Assembly: GCA_963846005.1 (NCBI GenBank)
Contig: CAWJUH010000007.1
Location: forward strand, 62,001-126,000
Direction of reading: 5' to 3'
Length of the DNA stretch: 64,000 bases
Origin: CAVSUR01 sp963846005
Lineage (GTDB): Bacteria; Actinomycetota; Actinomycetes; Streptosporangiales; Streptosporangiaceae
The notes under the pieces were generated by a model. That model saw only the letters and a program-made list of their open reading frames with translations. It ran no database searches and was not told the DNA's origin. A program made the position numbers and the translations under genes. Shown here one piece after another: positions 8,160 to 16,240 of this stretch. Each line of letters opens with the position of its first letter. The first letter of the stretch is position 1.

Positions 8160-9211
8160 TGCCGGCTGCCGGGCCGACGCTGCTGCAGGCCGTCGCAGCG
8201 AAACAGGACCCGCTGGACGGCGGGTGCAACCGGGCATGGCGGGCCAGGATCGTGCTGGCCTGCTATGCAGCCGGGAGCCCGGCCTAGCGCGAGTGCAAGT
8301 ACGGCTGGGGCCAGCGCCAGCAGTACCGGGGTCAGGGCGAGCGCTGCGGCGGTGGTGCGGAGCAGCTGCCGGCGGGCGCGGCCCAATGGCTCGGCGGGGC
8401 CTAGCAGACGGTGTATCCGCTGCACCGCGTCGGTGGCAGCCGCGGCGAGGGCGGGAGCGGGATTGCCGGCCGTGGCGAGAACGACCAGGGCGGTGGCGAG
8501 CGACCGTGGATCGCTGGCCCGGGTCGCCGCATCGTCGGCGTGCATCTCTGCCAGCCGCGCTACCTGCGCCTCCGCATCCCGCATCAGCGGCAGGAACGGA
8601 AGTACCTGGCGGCCGATCCGCGCCATGGCGATCAGCCGATGGTGGTGGCTGGTCAGGTGAGCTCGCTCGTGCGCCAGGACCGCGTCCAGCTGGGCAGGAT
8701 CGAGCATCTGCACCGCGCCAGTGGTCAAGATCACGGTCGGATACCGGCCGGCGACGCAGTAGGCGGTCGGCTCGGAATGTTCCACCAGCACGGCCCCCAG
8801 GGCTGGCTCGGCATGGCCGACCAGCCGCGCGGTCTCCGCGTGCTGCAGCGCCTGGCGCCCGGCGGCGCGGAGGTGAGTCAGCGCGGTGAGCGTGGTGCGG
8901 GCCGCGACAGCGCCCGCCAGGGTGAGGCCGAGCCCGGCCACGGTGGCACCGCCCGGCGTTCCGTAGGTGGCGCGGAGCCGCAGCACGCAGGCTCCGATGA
9001 GGTGACTCAGCCCCCCGCTGATGGCGGGGGCATGTACCGCCAGCGTCAGGCCGGCCAGCCCGGCCGCGGCAACGACCGACCATCCGGCGGCCAGGTAGGT
9101 GACAATGGCCAGCAGCGGCGCCCGGGCCGTCCAGCTGGCCCGGCCCAGCAGCCTGGAGCCTAGCGTGCCGATGAGGGCCGCGTACGCAACCAGCACCGCG
9201 GCAATGGTCAC
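8156..9211 (-). CDS. M56-family (BlaR1/MecR1-like) membrane metalloprotease
   Basis: 351 residues from GTG 9211, which overlaps the repressor stop (GTGA). Hydrophobic segments lie at about 3-20, 31-55, 60-75, 92-108 and 280-310. The zinc site HERAH (in LAHERAHLTSHHH) is followed by EMHADDAA, a plausible third-ligand region. Known family role: the membrane protease triggers cleavage or inactivation of the partner BlaI-type repressor. Unlike BlaR1 it has no C-terminal penicillin-binding sensor domain, so the inducer is probably not sensed through a beta-lactam-binding domain. The Cys-containing tail (residues 315-351) is unusual. Confidence 0.85.
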   Translation of the reverse strand: MTIAAVLVAYAALIGTLGSRLLGRASWTARAPLLAIVTYLAAGWSVVAAAGLAGLTLAVHAPAISGGLSHLIGACVLRLRATYGTPGGATVAGLGLTLAGAVAARTTLTALTHLRAAGRQALQHAETARLVGHAEPALGAVLVEHSEPTAYCVAGRYPTVILTTGAVQMLDPAQLDAVLAHERAHLTSHHHRLIAMARIGRQVLPFLPLMRDAEAQVARLAEMHADDAATRASDPRSLATALVVLATAGNPAPALAAAATDAVQRIHRLLGPAEPLGRARRQLLRTTAAALALTPVLLALAPAVLALALGRAPGCIAGQHDPGPPCPVAPAVQRVLFRCDGLQQRRPGSRQ

Positions 9212-9588
9212 CGAGCCTCGCCTGCCTCAGGCTCGCGGCTCGCTTGGTCGAGCGCCGCGCGCAGCAGCGCAGCGTCGTGCGGGCTCATCTGGAGCGCGAA
9301 ATGGGTGAGCGCCGTGCGCCGGTCCGCGCTGGTGGCCAGCGCGTCGTTCATCAGCGCAGCGGTGTAGCCGGACCGGGAACCGGTGGGCTCGTAGCGCCAC
9401 GCGCGGCCGTCCCGCTCCCGCCGCAGCCACCCCTTGCGGTACAGGTTGTCCATCACGGTCATCACGGTGGTATAGGCGAGTGCCCGGTCTTCGTGCAGGT
9501 CATCAACCATCTCGCGGACCAACGCCGGGCGGCCCAGCTCCCACAACCGGTCCATGATCACAGCTTCCAGCTCACCGAATCGTCGCAT
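9208..9588 (-). CDS. BlaI/MecI/CopY-family winged-helix repressor
   Basis: 126 residues. The N-terminal winged helix is typical: GELEAVIMDRLWELG at the start, then AYTTVMTVMDNLYRKGWLRRERDGRAWRYEP (recognition helix plus wing, residues about 38-68). The C-terminal helices would dimerise. The family represses divergent dyads until the partner M56 protease inactivates it. The gene is the first of a coupled operon (repressor, protease, unknown) and has its own operator 43 bp upstream, implying autoregulation. The other four similar dyads in the first 10 kb are its likely targets. Confidence 0.9.
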   Translation of the reverse strand: MRRFGELEAVIMDRLWELGRPALVREMVDDLHEDRALAYTTVMTVMDNLYRKGWLRRERDGRAWRYEPTGSRSGYTAALMNDALATSADRRTALTHFALQMSPHDAALLRAALDQASREPEAGEAR

Positions 9589-9631
9589 CCCTCACTCCCG
9601 GACGCCATCATGGCGGCACTCCGCCGCCACC

Positions 9632-9648
9632 TACTATCACGAATAGAA
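9632..9648 (-). promoter_or_regulatory. BlaI-type operator 4 (autoregulatory)
   Basis: Read toward the repressor gene: TTCTATTCGTGATAGTA, 43 bp upstream of its start. GATAGT could double as a -10 element. Confidence 0.7.
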
Positions 9649-9835
9649 TAAGGTAGCGGTTCGAGCGGCATGCGGATTCTTTCTGCCAGCAGCCTCGGCA
9701 GGCCCAGCCGGTTGCCTCCCCGCTGGGACGACTTACCCTGCTCAGGACCGGCCGTGCCCGCTCCGGGAAGCTGCTCGCCAGTGCCGGAGTGCCGACGGCG
9801 CCGGCTCGGGACGACTCGGTTGAACGGACCAACTC

Positions 9836-9852
9836 TACTATCCGTGATAGTA
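9836..9852 (+). promoter_or_regulatory. BlaI-type operator 5, at the sigma-factor start
   Basis: TACTATCCGTGATAGTA is the most symmetric of the five sites. It ends 3 bp before the ATG at 9856. The embedded GATAGT fits a -10 box for a leaderless transcript, so repressor binding would block the promoter directly. Confidence 0.75.
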
Positions 9853-9855
9853 GGC

Positions 9856-10401
9856 ATGTCTGCTACCACGGATGCTCCCTGCGGCCAGCTGCCCTGCGAC
9901 GCCGATGCCGCGATCCGCGAGCTGTACTCGTGTCACGCTAAGGCCCTGCACGGCTACGTCGAGCGGTTCTGCCCCGACCCGGCGAGCGCGGATGACATCG
10001 TGCAGGAAACCTTCATCCGGGCCTGGCGTCACCTGCCCCGGCTGAGCGCCGACGACCGGCCAATCAGGCCGTGGCTGTTCCGGGTCGCCCGCAACTTGCT
10101 GATCGACGCTGACCGGGCCGCGCGGTCACGGCCGATAGCCATCCAGGCGCAGCCGGCCGAGGAGGCCGGGACCGACCCCGGGCTGGACCAGGTGCTGGAC
10201 CGGCAACTCGTTTCCGCCGCGCTCGAGCACCTGTCGCCCGCGCACCGCACCGTGCTGGTGGAAACCTTCTACCACGGGGGCAGCCCGGCCACCGTGGCCC
10301 ACCAGCTCGGCATACCACACGGCACGGCCAGATCACGGCTGCACTATGCGCTGCACGCGCTGCGCCAGCAGCTGCTAGAGGACGACGAGATCGCGTGCTG
10401 A
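9856..10401 (+). CDS. ECF RNA polymerase sigma factor
   Basis: 181 residues from ATG 9856. An in-frame start as far back as 9670 is possible, but it would read through the operator. Region 2 is seen in DDIVQETFIRAWRHL; region 4 in LSPAHRTVLVETFYHGG...VAHQLGIPHGTARSRLHYAL, a helix-turn-helix for -35 recognition. The length is normal for an ECF factor. It is followed, with a 7-bp overlap, by a membrane-protein gene. The operator at its start places it under the neighbouring repressor, so the circuit could relay to a wider regulon. Confidence 0.88.
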   Translation: MSATTDAPCGQLPCDADAAIRELYSCHAKALHGYVERFCPDPASADDIVQETFIRAWRHLPRLSADDRPIRPWLFRVARNLLIDADRAARSRPIAIQAQPAEEAGTDPGLDQVLDRQLVSAALEHLSPAHRTVLVETFYHGGSPATVAHQLGIPHGTARSRLHYALHALRQQLLEDDEIAC

Positions 10402-10952
10402 CGAACCGTCGCCTGCCCCTGGGCAGCCCGGCCGCCGGCGCCGACAGCGGGACGACATCGCCTGCCGCAGTCAGCCGGCGCGCCCGGCGCCTGATCACCG
10501 TGATGCTGGTTGCCGTGGCGGCCCTGGACCTCACCCGATGCGGCCTCGTCATGGTGGCCGCCCGGTATTCCGCGTGGGCCGCCGGGCTGGTTGTGACCGG
10601 CCTGGCCGCAGCAGCGCTGAGCATCCGAACCGCGCGCGGGTGCCAGGGCGGCCAGCGCTGGGCGGTCTGGGCAGCATTGCTGATCGGCGCCGCGTCGACG
10701 CCGCAAGCGGCCGTGTCCGGCTTCTCCGGCCCGTACACGATCCCCGACACGGCCACCGCAGTCCTCGGGGTAGTGCTGGCCGTGGCTGTCCTGGCCACGG
10801 TCGGCCGGACCGGGGTTCCGGAAGACGATACCCAGAGCCCAATGATCCGCGATGCAGCCGCGCCCGCATCAGCCCACGAGGCGCAGGGCGCCGCAGCGGA
10901 CGCCGGGCCTGCGACAGATGGTGCGGCACCCAGAGCACACCGGCGGCTGTAG
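10395..10952 (+). CDS. Small integral membrane protein, possible sigma-factor partner
   Basis: 185 residues from GTG 10395, overlapping the sigma gene by 7 bp. Four hydrophobic segments are visible (about 34-50, 54-74, 90-105, 118-138), then a disordered Ala/Asp-rich tail. No zinc-binding anti-sigma motif (HxxxCxxC) is present. The position suggests co-translation with the sigma factor and perhaps its membrane-level control; that is inference only. Confidence 0.65.
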   Translation: MLTNRRLPLGSPAAGADSGTTSPAAVSRRARRLITVMLVAVAALDLTRCGLVMVAARYSAWAAGLVVTGLAAAALSIRTARGCQGGQRWAVWAALLIGAASTPQAAVSGFSGPYTIPDTATAVLGVVLAVAVLATVGRTGVPEDDTQSPMIRDAAAPASAHEAQGAAADAGPATDGAAPRAHRRL

Positions 10953-11738
10953 GGTCTGCCTGCTCCGGTAACAGAGGTTCGCGATACTTGTCGTAGCGGT
11001 CAGACGGACGGCCCCGGCCGGAGGTCAGAACTTCTCGGAAGCGGCGTGCAGCATGTCCTCGCCTTCTCGCAGTCCGCTGTCGTCGTCCGGCACTGGTTCA
11101 AGATCAGCCTGGACGACGCCTCGATGGAGCGCAAACCGGGCGGCCGCGGGACAGCGGCCGGAGCGCGACCGGCGCCGCGCGGGTGCAGGCCGGTGACCGG
11201 GCTGAGGATTGCGAATGCCTTAGGCCATTCCCCGTGGCGAACCTGGGTTACGACCCAGGCTCGCCCTCAGCTGGGTGACCGGTCATCACCGAATGAGGGG
11301 GTGATTCGGCGGGCACTTTTGTCTTCACGGCAGGAGCCGTCAGGGCGTGACCACAAGTTTGCGCTGCGGCCCGGACTTGTTCACGTCACCGGATAGACCG
11401 ACCGTCGGCAAGCAGCTGGCGTTGCCAGGACCGCCGCATTCGAGCGCGATAGTGCGATCAGACCAGGCGCCGGTGAATACGGGAAGGCCTGCCGTAGTCA
11501 TTCGCCAGGGACGAAGGTTCTGGACCCGCCTCGACCCGGCGGAAGCCTCGGCGTGGCATTGGCACACGGCCTTGTCTGCGCTTGCCTTGTCGGCATTGAC
11601 CTGCGGCTCTCTGGCCGGAGTAGTGTTCCGGGGAACGCACGGGGTGCAGGTGCGCTCTCGACCGCGTTTCCGCAGGTCACGGCCCTGCATGAGGGTTGGA
11701 GGCGCATTCGGGCCGGGTTCGGAAAATATTCTCTACCA
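10953..11738 (+). other. Gene-free stretch left of the first partial tRNA copy
   Basis: No reading frame here has a recognisable domain or ribosome site, and the open frames overlap each other. The block CGCGTTTCCGCAGGTCAC at 11663-11680 recurs at 21609-21626, 76 and 65 bp before the partial and full tRNA-Arg sequences. This looks like duplicated chromosomal or element-end sequence. Confidence 0.4.
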
Positions 11739-11784
11739 GCGCCCCCAGCAGAATTCGAACCTGCGCACACGGCTCCGGAGGCCG
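11739..11784 (-). repeat. Partial tRNA-Arg copy A (candidate att site)
   Basis: 46 bp matching 21674-21719, the 3' part of the intact tRNA-Arg(CCG) from the anticodon arm to the acceptor end, with one mismatch (A for G at 11751). The 5' half of the tRNA is missing. This is what integration into a tRNA gene leaves at the distal junction. Confidence 0.75.
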
Positions 11785-12029
11785 CGACAGGCCAGCCCTC
11801 TGACCAGCGATGGTGGCCGTGTCACGATTTAGCTGGACCGCGGCTGGTCCACGGCGGCCCGACCGGCTGCTAAGAAGGTCGTATCTGGCAGCGTCGTTAT
11901 CTGCCTTTGTGCAGTTCACAAAGGCGCCTCCTGGCGTTGACCGATTATGGGCGACCGGGGGCTCACGGGTGCCCCGGGGCGCCGGTCGGCGTCCCGGGGC
12001 AGGAAGGGCCCGTTGCGGCTCGCGGCTGA

Positions 12030-12737
12030 TTACGACCCGGCCGTGCCGGGGCCGCCGTACAGCAGTCCCAAGCTGTCAGATTCGCCGTAGCCGGTTGGTG
12101 AACCGTTGGGGTCAGGCGGGGTGATCGTGCAGGTGTAGGAGCTGGTGTCGATGAGCACGACGTTGGCCTGCTGCTCGCCCGCGGCCGGGCCCGAGCTGAG
12201 CTGGAAGTAGCCGACGCTGAGCTCGGCGCCCGCGGGCATGGCCGACGGGTCGATCGTGATGGTGGGCTGCACACCCGATGGCGACGCGTCAGGGGGCCAG
12301 TTGACCGAGACGACCTGCGAGAAGCCGGCCGGGTGGGGATCGGAGGAGCAGAAGCTGCCGGAGGTGACCTTCGCCGGGATGCCGTCTTGCGCCAGGTCGC
12401 TTTGCAGGGCGGCAGGGTCGAGCAGTTCCTTCGGGTTAATGGTCAGCGTGGCCGTGCCGTTGGCGTTGCTGGCCAGCGTGAACGACGCGGTCCGGATCGT
12501 GCCAGACGTCCGGGCCGGGCCTTGCACGCCGGTCAGGCCGAGAGCCAGCGCCGTACCAGCGGCGACGCCCGCCACCGACAGGCCCGCGACCGCGGAGAGC
12601 CGCCGGCGGCGGCGGCGCGCGCGGCCCCTGGCCATGATCGCCCGCACATCGGGAGGGCTGGCCATGGGGATCGCGGACAGGGATTCGGACGCGGCGCGCA
12701 GCACCTCGTTGTCGCTCATTTCATCGTGGATGTTCAT
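12030..12737 (-). CDS. Single-pass membrane protein coupled to a sigma factor
   Basis: 235 residues; the ATG overlaps the sigma gene stop (ATGA at 12734-12737). Cytosolic residues 1-45 end in RARRRRRRLS, followed by one membrane segment (about 48-68) and an extracytoplasmic domain rich in Thr/Ser/Pro with two Cys residues. The layout (cytosolic N-terminus, one TM, outside domain, downstream of an ECF gene) fits a membrane anti-sigma or signal protein, but there is no ZAS motif. Another view is a secreted-domain protein of unknown function. Confidence 0.7.
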   Translation of the reverse strand: MNIHDEMSDNEVLRAASESLSAIPMASPPDVRAIMARGRARRRRRRLSAVAGLSVAGVAAGTALALGLTGVQGPARTSGTIRTASFTLASNANGTATLTINPKELLDPAALQSDLAQDGIPAKVTSGSFCSSDPHPAGFSQVVSVNWPPDASPSGVQPTITIDPSAMPAGAELSVGYFQLSSGPAAGEQQANVVLIDTSSYTCTITPPDPNGSPTGYGESDSLGLLYGGPGTAGS

Positions 12738-13228
12738 TGACCGGCCTCCATGGTCTTGGTGGGGGTGAGCTCGTGGCGCAGCGCCGTCACACCCCGGGAC
12801 AAATGCATCCGGACCGTTCCCGCCTCGATCCCCAGCTGGCTGGCGATGGCGGCAGTGTCCAGGTCAAGGAAGGTTCGCAGCGCGATCACCTCACGCTGCC
12901 GGGCAGGCAGCCGCCATAGCGCCGACAGCAGGGTGGCATCAAGGCCACCGTCGAGGTCGCCGGGAGCGGTCAGGTCGTGGTCGGCTAGCGGCAGTTCGCG
13001 GCGCCGCCGCCGCCACGACGCCCCGGTGTTCAGCGCGGTGCGCACCACCCACGCCCGCGGGGCTGGATGGCGGCGGACCTTACGCCACGACACCCAGGCC
13101 TTAGCGAACGCCTCAGCCAGCTGGTCTTCGGCCAGCTGCGGGCTGCCCGCCACCGCCACCACCGCTCGCAGGCAGGGCTCCCAGCTGGCCCGGAAGAACT
13201 TCGCGAACTCCGTCTGCTCGTTGCTCAC
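12734..13228 (-). CDS. SigE-type ECF sigma factor
   Basis: 164 residues from GTG 13228. Region 2 spans FAKFFRASWEPCLRAVVAV...LAEAFAKAWVSWRKV. Region 4 is WRLPARQREVIALRTFLDLD...IASQLGIEAGTVRMHLSRG. It belongs to the actinobacterial SigE-like ECF group. It is coupled by ATGA to a membrane-protein gene and lies inside the segment bounded by partial tRNA copies, so it may be cargo of a former integrative element. Confidence 0.85.
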   Translation of the reverse strand: MSNEQTEFAKFFRASWEPCLRAVVAVAGSPQLAEDQLAEAFAKAWVSWRKVRRHPAPRAWVVRTALNTGASWRRRRRELPLADHDLTAPGDLDGGLDATLLSALWRLPARQREVIALRTFLDLDTAAIASQLGIEAGTVRMHLSRGVTALRHELTPTKTMEAGQ

Positions 13229-14214
13229 ACCCCTTTAACTCCGGCGGCCCCCCGATCCGCATACCTGCGAGCAGAAAATCTTCCTGAACCCCAGACCGCC
13301 TTCGTCACGTGGCGGCCCCGGCGGGGTAAAGAGCTGGCCTGGCTGGCAAGGTTCACGCTGAACGTTCGGGCCGCCGCCCCCTTCAACGGCAGCTCGCTGG
13401 TGCGGAACCGGACAGCGTCCGGGCGGACCGGACTGCACGGACAGCAGGCCGCCGAGCTGAAGATCAACGTGCCACCATCAACGAAGCCCCACCCCACACG
13501 ACAGCGGCGAACCTGTGGGTGGACGCCACGACCTGCCTGCCCATACTCGCTTGCTCGTCACGCTGCCATCCTTCTTATAGGCGCCGCTTTCCTCTGGGGA
13601 AGACCGGCGGTCAGGGGGTGGCGCTTGCGCCATCGCGTAGCGACGCGGAGGCCGCAGGCCGGAGCGCCCTTGAGCGGTGATCTTGCACGGTGGCACGATT
13701 GCGGCCCGCGAGAGGACGGCCCGCCCGCTCCCGATGGATGCGGTCTTGCGGGGGCGTATCGGCGACGAGCTGGCGACGGCCGAGTGCGGGGCGTACCGGC
13801 ATGGCGGCAGTTGCCCGCGCCGGGCGCTCCCAAGCGCGGAGGCAGCAGGCAGAACTGCCGCCCAGCGCCGGACAATAGCCCCTTGCACACGACCCGCGAT
13901 GCCAGCTCAATTGCCGTACACGTTCCCTGCATGATCACCCGCATCCCGCTCGGTTGTCCCCAGGCCGGGCCTCGGCCGGCTGGCGCGTCCGGAGGGCGTG
14001 CCCTTGACCCCGTGGAGAAGGTCTAAACAGATCGAAGGGCTACGCGAATGTACTCCGTCGGGTGATGCGCGACACTCGTCCGTCAGCTGATGTGCTGAGG
14101 TTGCCCCGCTTTGACGGACAGGGCTGATGGCTTGGTCAGGATACCTTTTGATCTCGTTGCGGTGGCTGGCTTCGAACTCGGCGGTTGCTGGCAAAGCAGC
14201 TGTGCCCCCGTTCC
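13229..14214 (+). other. Nearly 1 kb without a supportable gene
   Basis: All six frames were read; open stretches of 60-136 codons exist but overlap one another, have erratic composition and show no domain. Base composition is less GC-extreme than in the core genes. This is probably decayed element DNA. Confidence 0.4.
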
Positions 14215-14709
14215 TCAGTGCGTTCCCTGGCGCTGCAGATAGGCGGTCAGGCCCTCGATCATCTCGATCGTCCCGCCCTTGCGCATCTCAGGGGCGTCCG
14301 CTCCGTTATACCCGTCCAGGTAGGCGCCCTGTTCGGTCCAGGTGAGCTTGGTTCCGTCGCCGCTTTCGGCGAACTCGATGGTGGCCAGAGACACCGAGAT
14401 CAGAGCATCGTCGGCCTACATGGCGTAGCTGTACACGATCCGGCTGCTGGTCACAATGTCGTGGTACCGGCCGTCGTAGCGGTAGGTCGTGCCCTGCCAC
14501 TCAGTCGTGAAGCATTCCCGCCCGCCGACCCGAAAGTCGTACTCGGTGACGTCGTCATCACCTTTGTCCTCGGGCTGCTCTAGGTCGCCGGTATCACCCC
14601 AGCTGTTCCTTGCCTCCTCAGTCGAGAAGGCGGCGAACACGCTAGCAGGCGCCATGTCATAGGCTCGCTCGATCGTAAATGTGTCGTGGATAACGTTATG
14701 GCCAGTCAC
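14215..14709 (-). pseudogene. SRPBCC (AHSA1-like) protein interrupted by one amber codon
   Basis: The frame from 14709 encodes an AHSA1/START-type fold: FTIERAYDMAPASVFAAF, VGGRECFTTEW, SRIVYSYAM. It meets TAG at 14416-14418. The same frame then resumes as ADDALISVSLATIEF...GDGTKLTWTEQGAYLDGYN and ends at 14215. That is 164 residues in all, the usual family length. Homologues usually carry an aromatic residue at the stop position, so one base change (TAC/TAT to TAG) explains it. No frameshift is present. Sequencing error or a recent nonsense mutation are the alternatives. Confidence 0.75.
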
Positions 14710-14747
14710 GCCGCCTCCGTTGGCTGGGTTCGTCGCGCTTTGACGGG

Positions 14748-14831
14748 AAGCTGACGATCTACGCTAAGTGCATCGACGGCCGCGACCAGGTGTGGTTCGA
14801 GCGCATCGACCGCTGGCTGGGGGAGTCTTGA
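14748..14831 (+). pseudogene. C-terminal relic of a tyrosine-recombinase integrase
   Basis: This frame encodes KLTIYAKCIDGRDQVWFERI plus a short tail ending LGES and a stop. Y-A-K-C-I-D-G, followed by an amphipathic R-I helix, matches the extreme C-terminus of many actinobacterial phage/ICE integrases, in which that Tyr is the nucleophile. Nothing upstream restores the rest of the enzyme; the SRPBCC gene starts 38 bp away. It points at the partial tRNA-Arg copy 139 bp downstream, the normal int-att arrangement. Confidence 0.6.
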
Positions 14832-14969
14832 TCGTGAGGGTCCTGGTCCACGTCTGGTCCACAGCTAGCCGCGCACGCCCGCTACGGGTGGCATCGGGCT
14901 GCATCCGCTCGCGCGGCAGGGAACCGGTATCGCCGCAGATCAGAGCGGCTTTAGCCTGGATATCGGGTG

Positions 14970-15011
14970 GCGCCCCCAGCAGGATTCGAACCTGCGCACA
15001 CGGCTCCGGAG
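14970..15011 (-). repeat. Partial tRNA-Arg copy B (candidate att site)
   Basis: 42 bp identical to 21674-21715, covering the acceptor 3' strand, T arm and part of the anticodon arm of the intact tRNA-Arg(CCG); similarity stops abruptly at 15012. It separates the two island segments. The following 15012-15399 holds no gene I can support. Confidence 0.8.
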
Positions 15012-15399
15012 AGGGTTGACCTGTACGCTCCTGGCCTGCGGAAACATGCTCGCAGGTGGTCGGTCCGGGCACGCATCGGGCACTGGCCCCTGGGTTGTGA
15101 TCGATGCGGCGTCCGATGCTGGGAGCACATGGCCAGCTCTGCGGAGGAGGTTGCTGCGCTCCTCGTCCGGAGTTGAGGTCACGCGTACCGTGATCACCTA
15201 ACAGGGGCCTGGCTAACCTCGAAGACGGTCCAGCCAGTTCCCGCGCTTATCAGGGATTTACCTGGAGTCCGTATCTCGGGCCGCGATCCGCGTCATCGAA
15301 TCGACTAGACGCGCGCCCGCAGCGCGAGACAACGGTTTCCCGTCTGGTTGCCTCGCGGGCTTGGTGCGGTACCACCCGCGTACCAGGCCGTTTCCGTAC

Positions 15400-16179
15400 T
15401 TATGCATCCCGGAGGCGGAGCGTGAGGCCGCCGAGTAGCAGCGCCGCGCCTGCCCAGATGGCGAGGACCCCCAGCCCTCCCCACGGGCTGATCGGGAGCT
15501 TCCGCAGGCCGGTCGTGGCCTGTATGGCTAGCCCGGCGTTGGCGGGCGTCCAGCGGTCGAGCCGGTGCTGCCAGGTCGGATTGGAGACGAAGGCGAGCAT
15601 GATCGGGAATAGGTACAGCACGGCAAGCGCGGCCCCGATCGACACCGCCGAGTCGCGCACGATGGCCGCGATGCCCAGGCTCAGCAGGCCGATCAGGACC
15701 AGGTACAGCATCGATCCGCCTGCGGCGCGCAGCACCGGGCCATAACTGAGCGACACCGGATGGAAGCCACGGGCGGTGGTGAAACCGTGTCCGGGCAGGA
15801 TCAGGTTCCCGGCCAGCACCGATCCGAGCACCGCCACTGCGCCGGCGACTAGCACCACGCCCGCGGTGATGATCGCCTTGGCGGCGTACATCTCCAGCCG
15901 CCGCGGCATGGCCGTCAGCGTGACCTTGATCATGCCGGTGCTGTACTCATTGCAGACCGTCAGCACCGCCAGGATCGCCACTACCGCCTGGCCGAACTGC
16001 ACGCCGGCCAGGCTGAGCTTGGCCGGGTCCGCCGTGCACTGCATGCTGGCCGGGCAGCTGGTTGCTCCGACGGCAGCGGCGCTGACCGCGACCGTCAGTG
16101 TCACGATCCCGAGGAACAGCCAGCTCGGCCCGGAGACCGTGCGCAGTTTGGTCCACTCGGCGTGCAGCGCGTCGCTCAT
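15400..16179 (-). CDS. ABC-2-type exporter permease (second permease)
   Basis: 259 residues from ATG 16179. It starts MSDALHAEWTKLRTVSGP, the conserved entry of actinobacterial ABC-2 permeases, and has six hydrophobic segments. The motif NEYSTGMIKVTLTAMPRR resembles the corresponding segment of the neighbouring permease (AEYRRGLIRTTLAATPRR), so the two are paralogues. An upstream ATG at 16244 overlaps the previous stop but is out of frame by one missing base. The natural N-terminus may therefore be about 22 residues longer and disrupted. It is the last gene of the exporter operon. Confidence 0.8.
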   Translation of the reverse strand: MSDALHAEWTKLRTVSGPSWLFLGIVTLTVAVSAAAVGATSCPASMQCTADPAKLSLAGVQFGQAVVAILAVLTVCNEYSTGMIKVTLTAMPRRLEMYAAKAIITAGVVLVAGAVAVLGSVLAGNLILPGHGFTTARGFHPVSLSYGPVLRAAGGSMLYLVLIGLLSLGIAAIVRDSAVSIGAALAVLYLFPIMLAFVSNPTWQHRLDRWTPANAGLAIQATTGLRKLPISPWGGLGVLAIWAGAALLLGGLTLRLRDA

Positions 16180-16240
16180 GCCCAGTCCGCCGCTCGCCGG
16201 CCGGTCATCGTCGCCGCGCGTTCGGCCGTCATCAGCGAGC

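Noticed and set aside
7647..9083. 478-codon minus-strand frame across the M56 gene
   Set aside because: Only its last 170 codons, from the ATGA overlap at 8159, look like protein; the upstream part is an Arg/Gly/Pro-rich shadow of the M56 peptidase.
11347..11832. 161-codon + strand frame running over partial tRNA copy A
   Set aside because: It reads through the tRNA-derived repeat, so it cannot be an old gene; no domain.
13677..13934. 85-codon + strand frame in the gene-poor island region
   Set aside because: No ribosome site, overlapped by several equally open frames, no recognisable domain.
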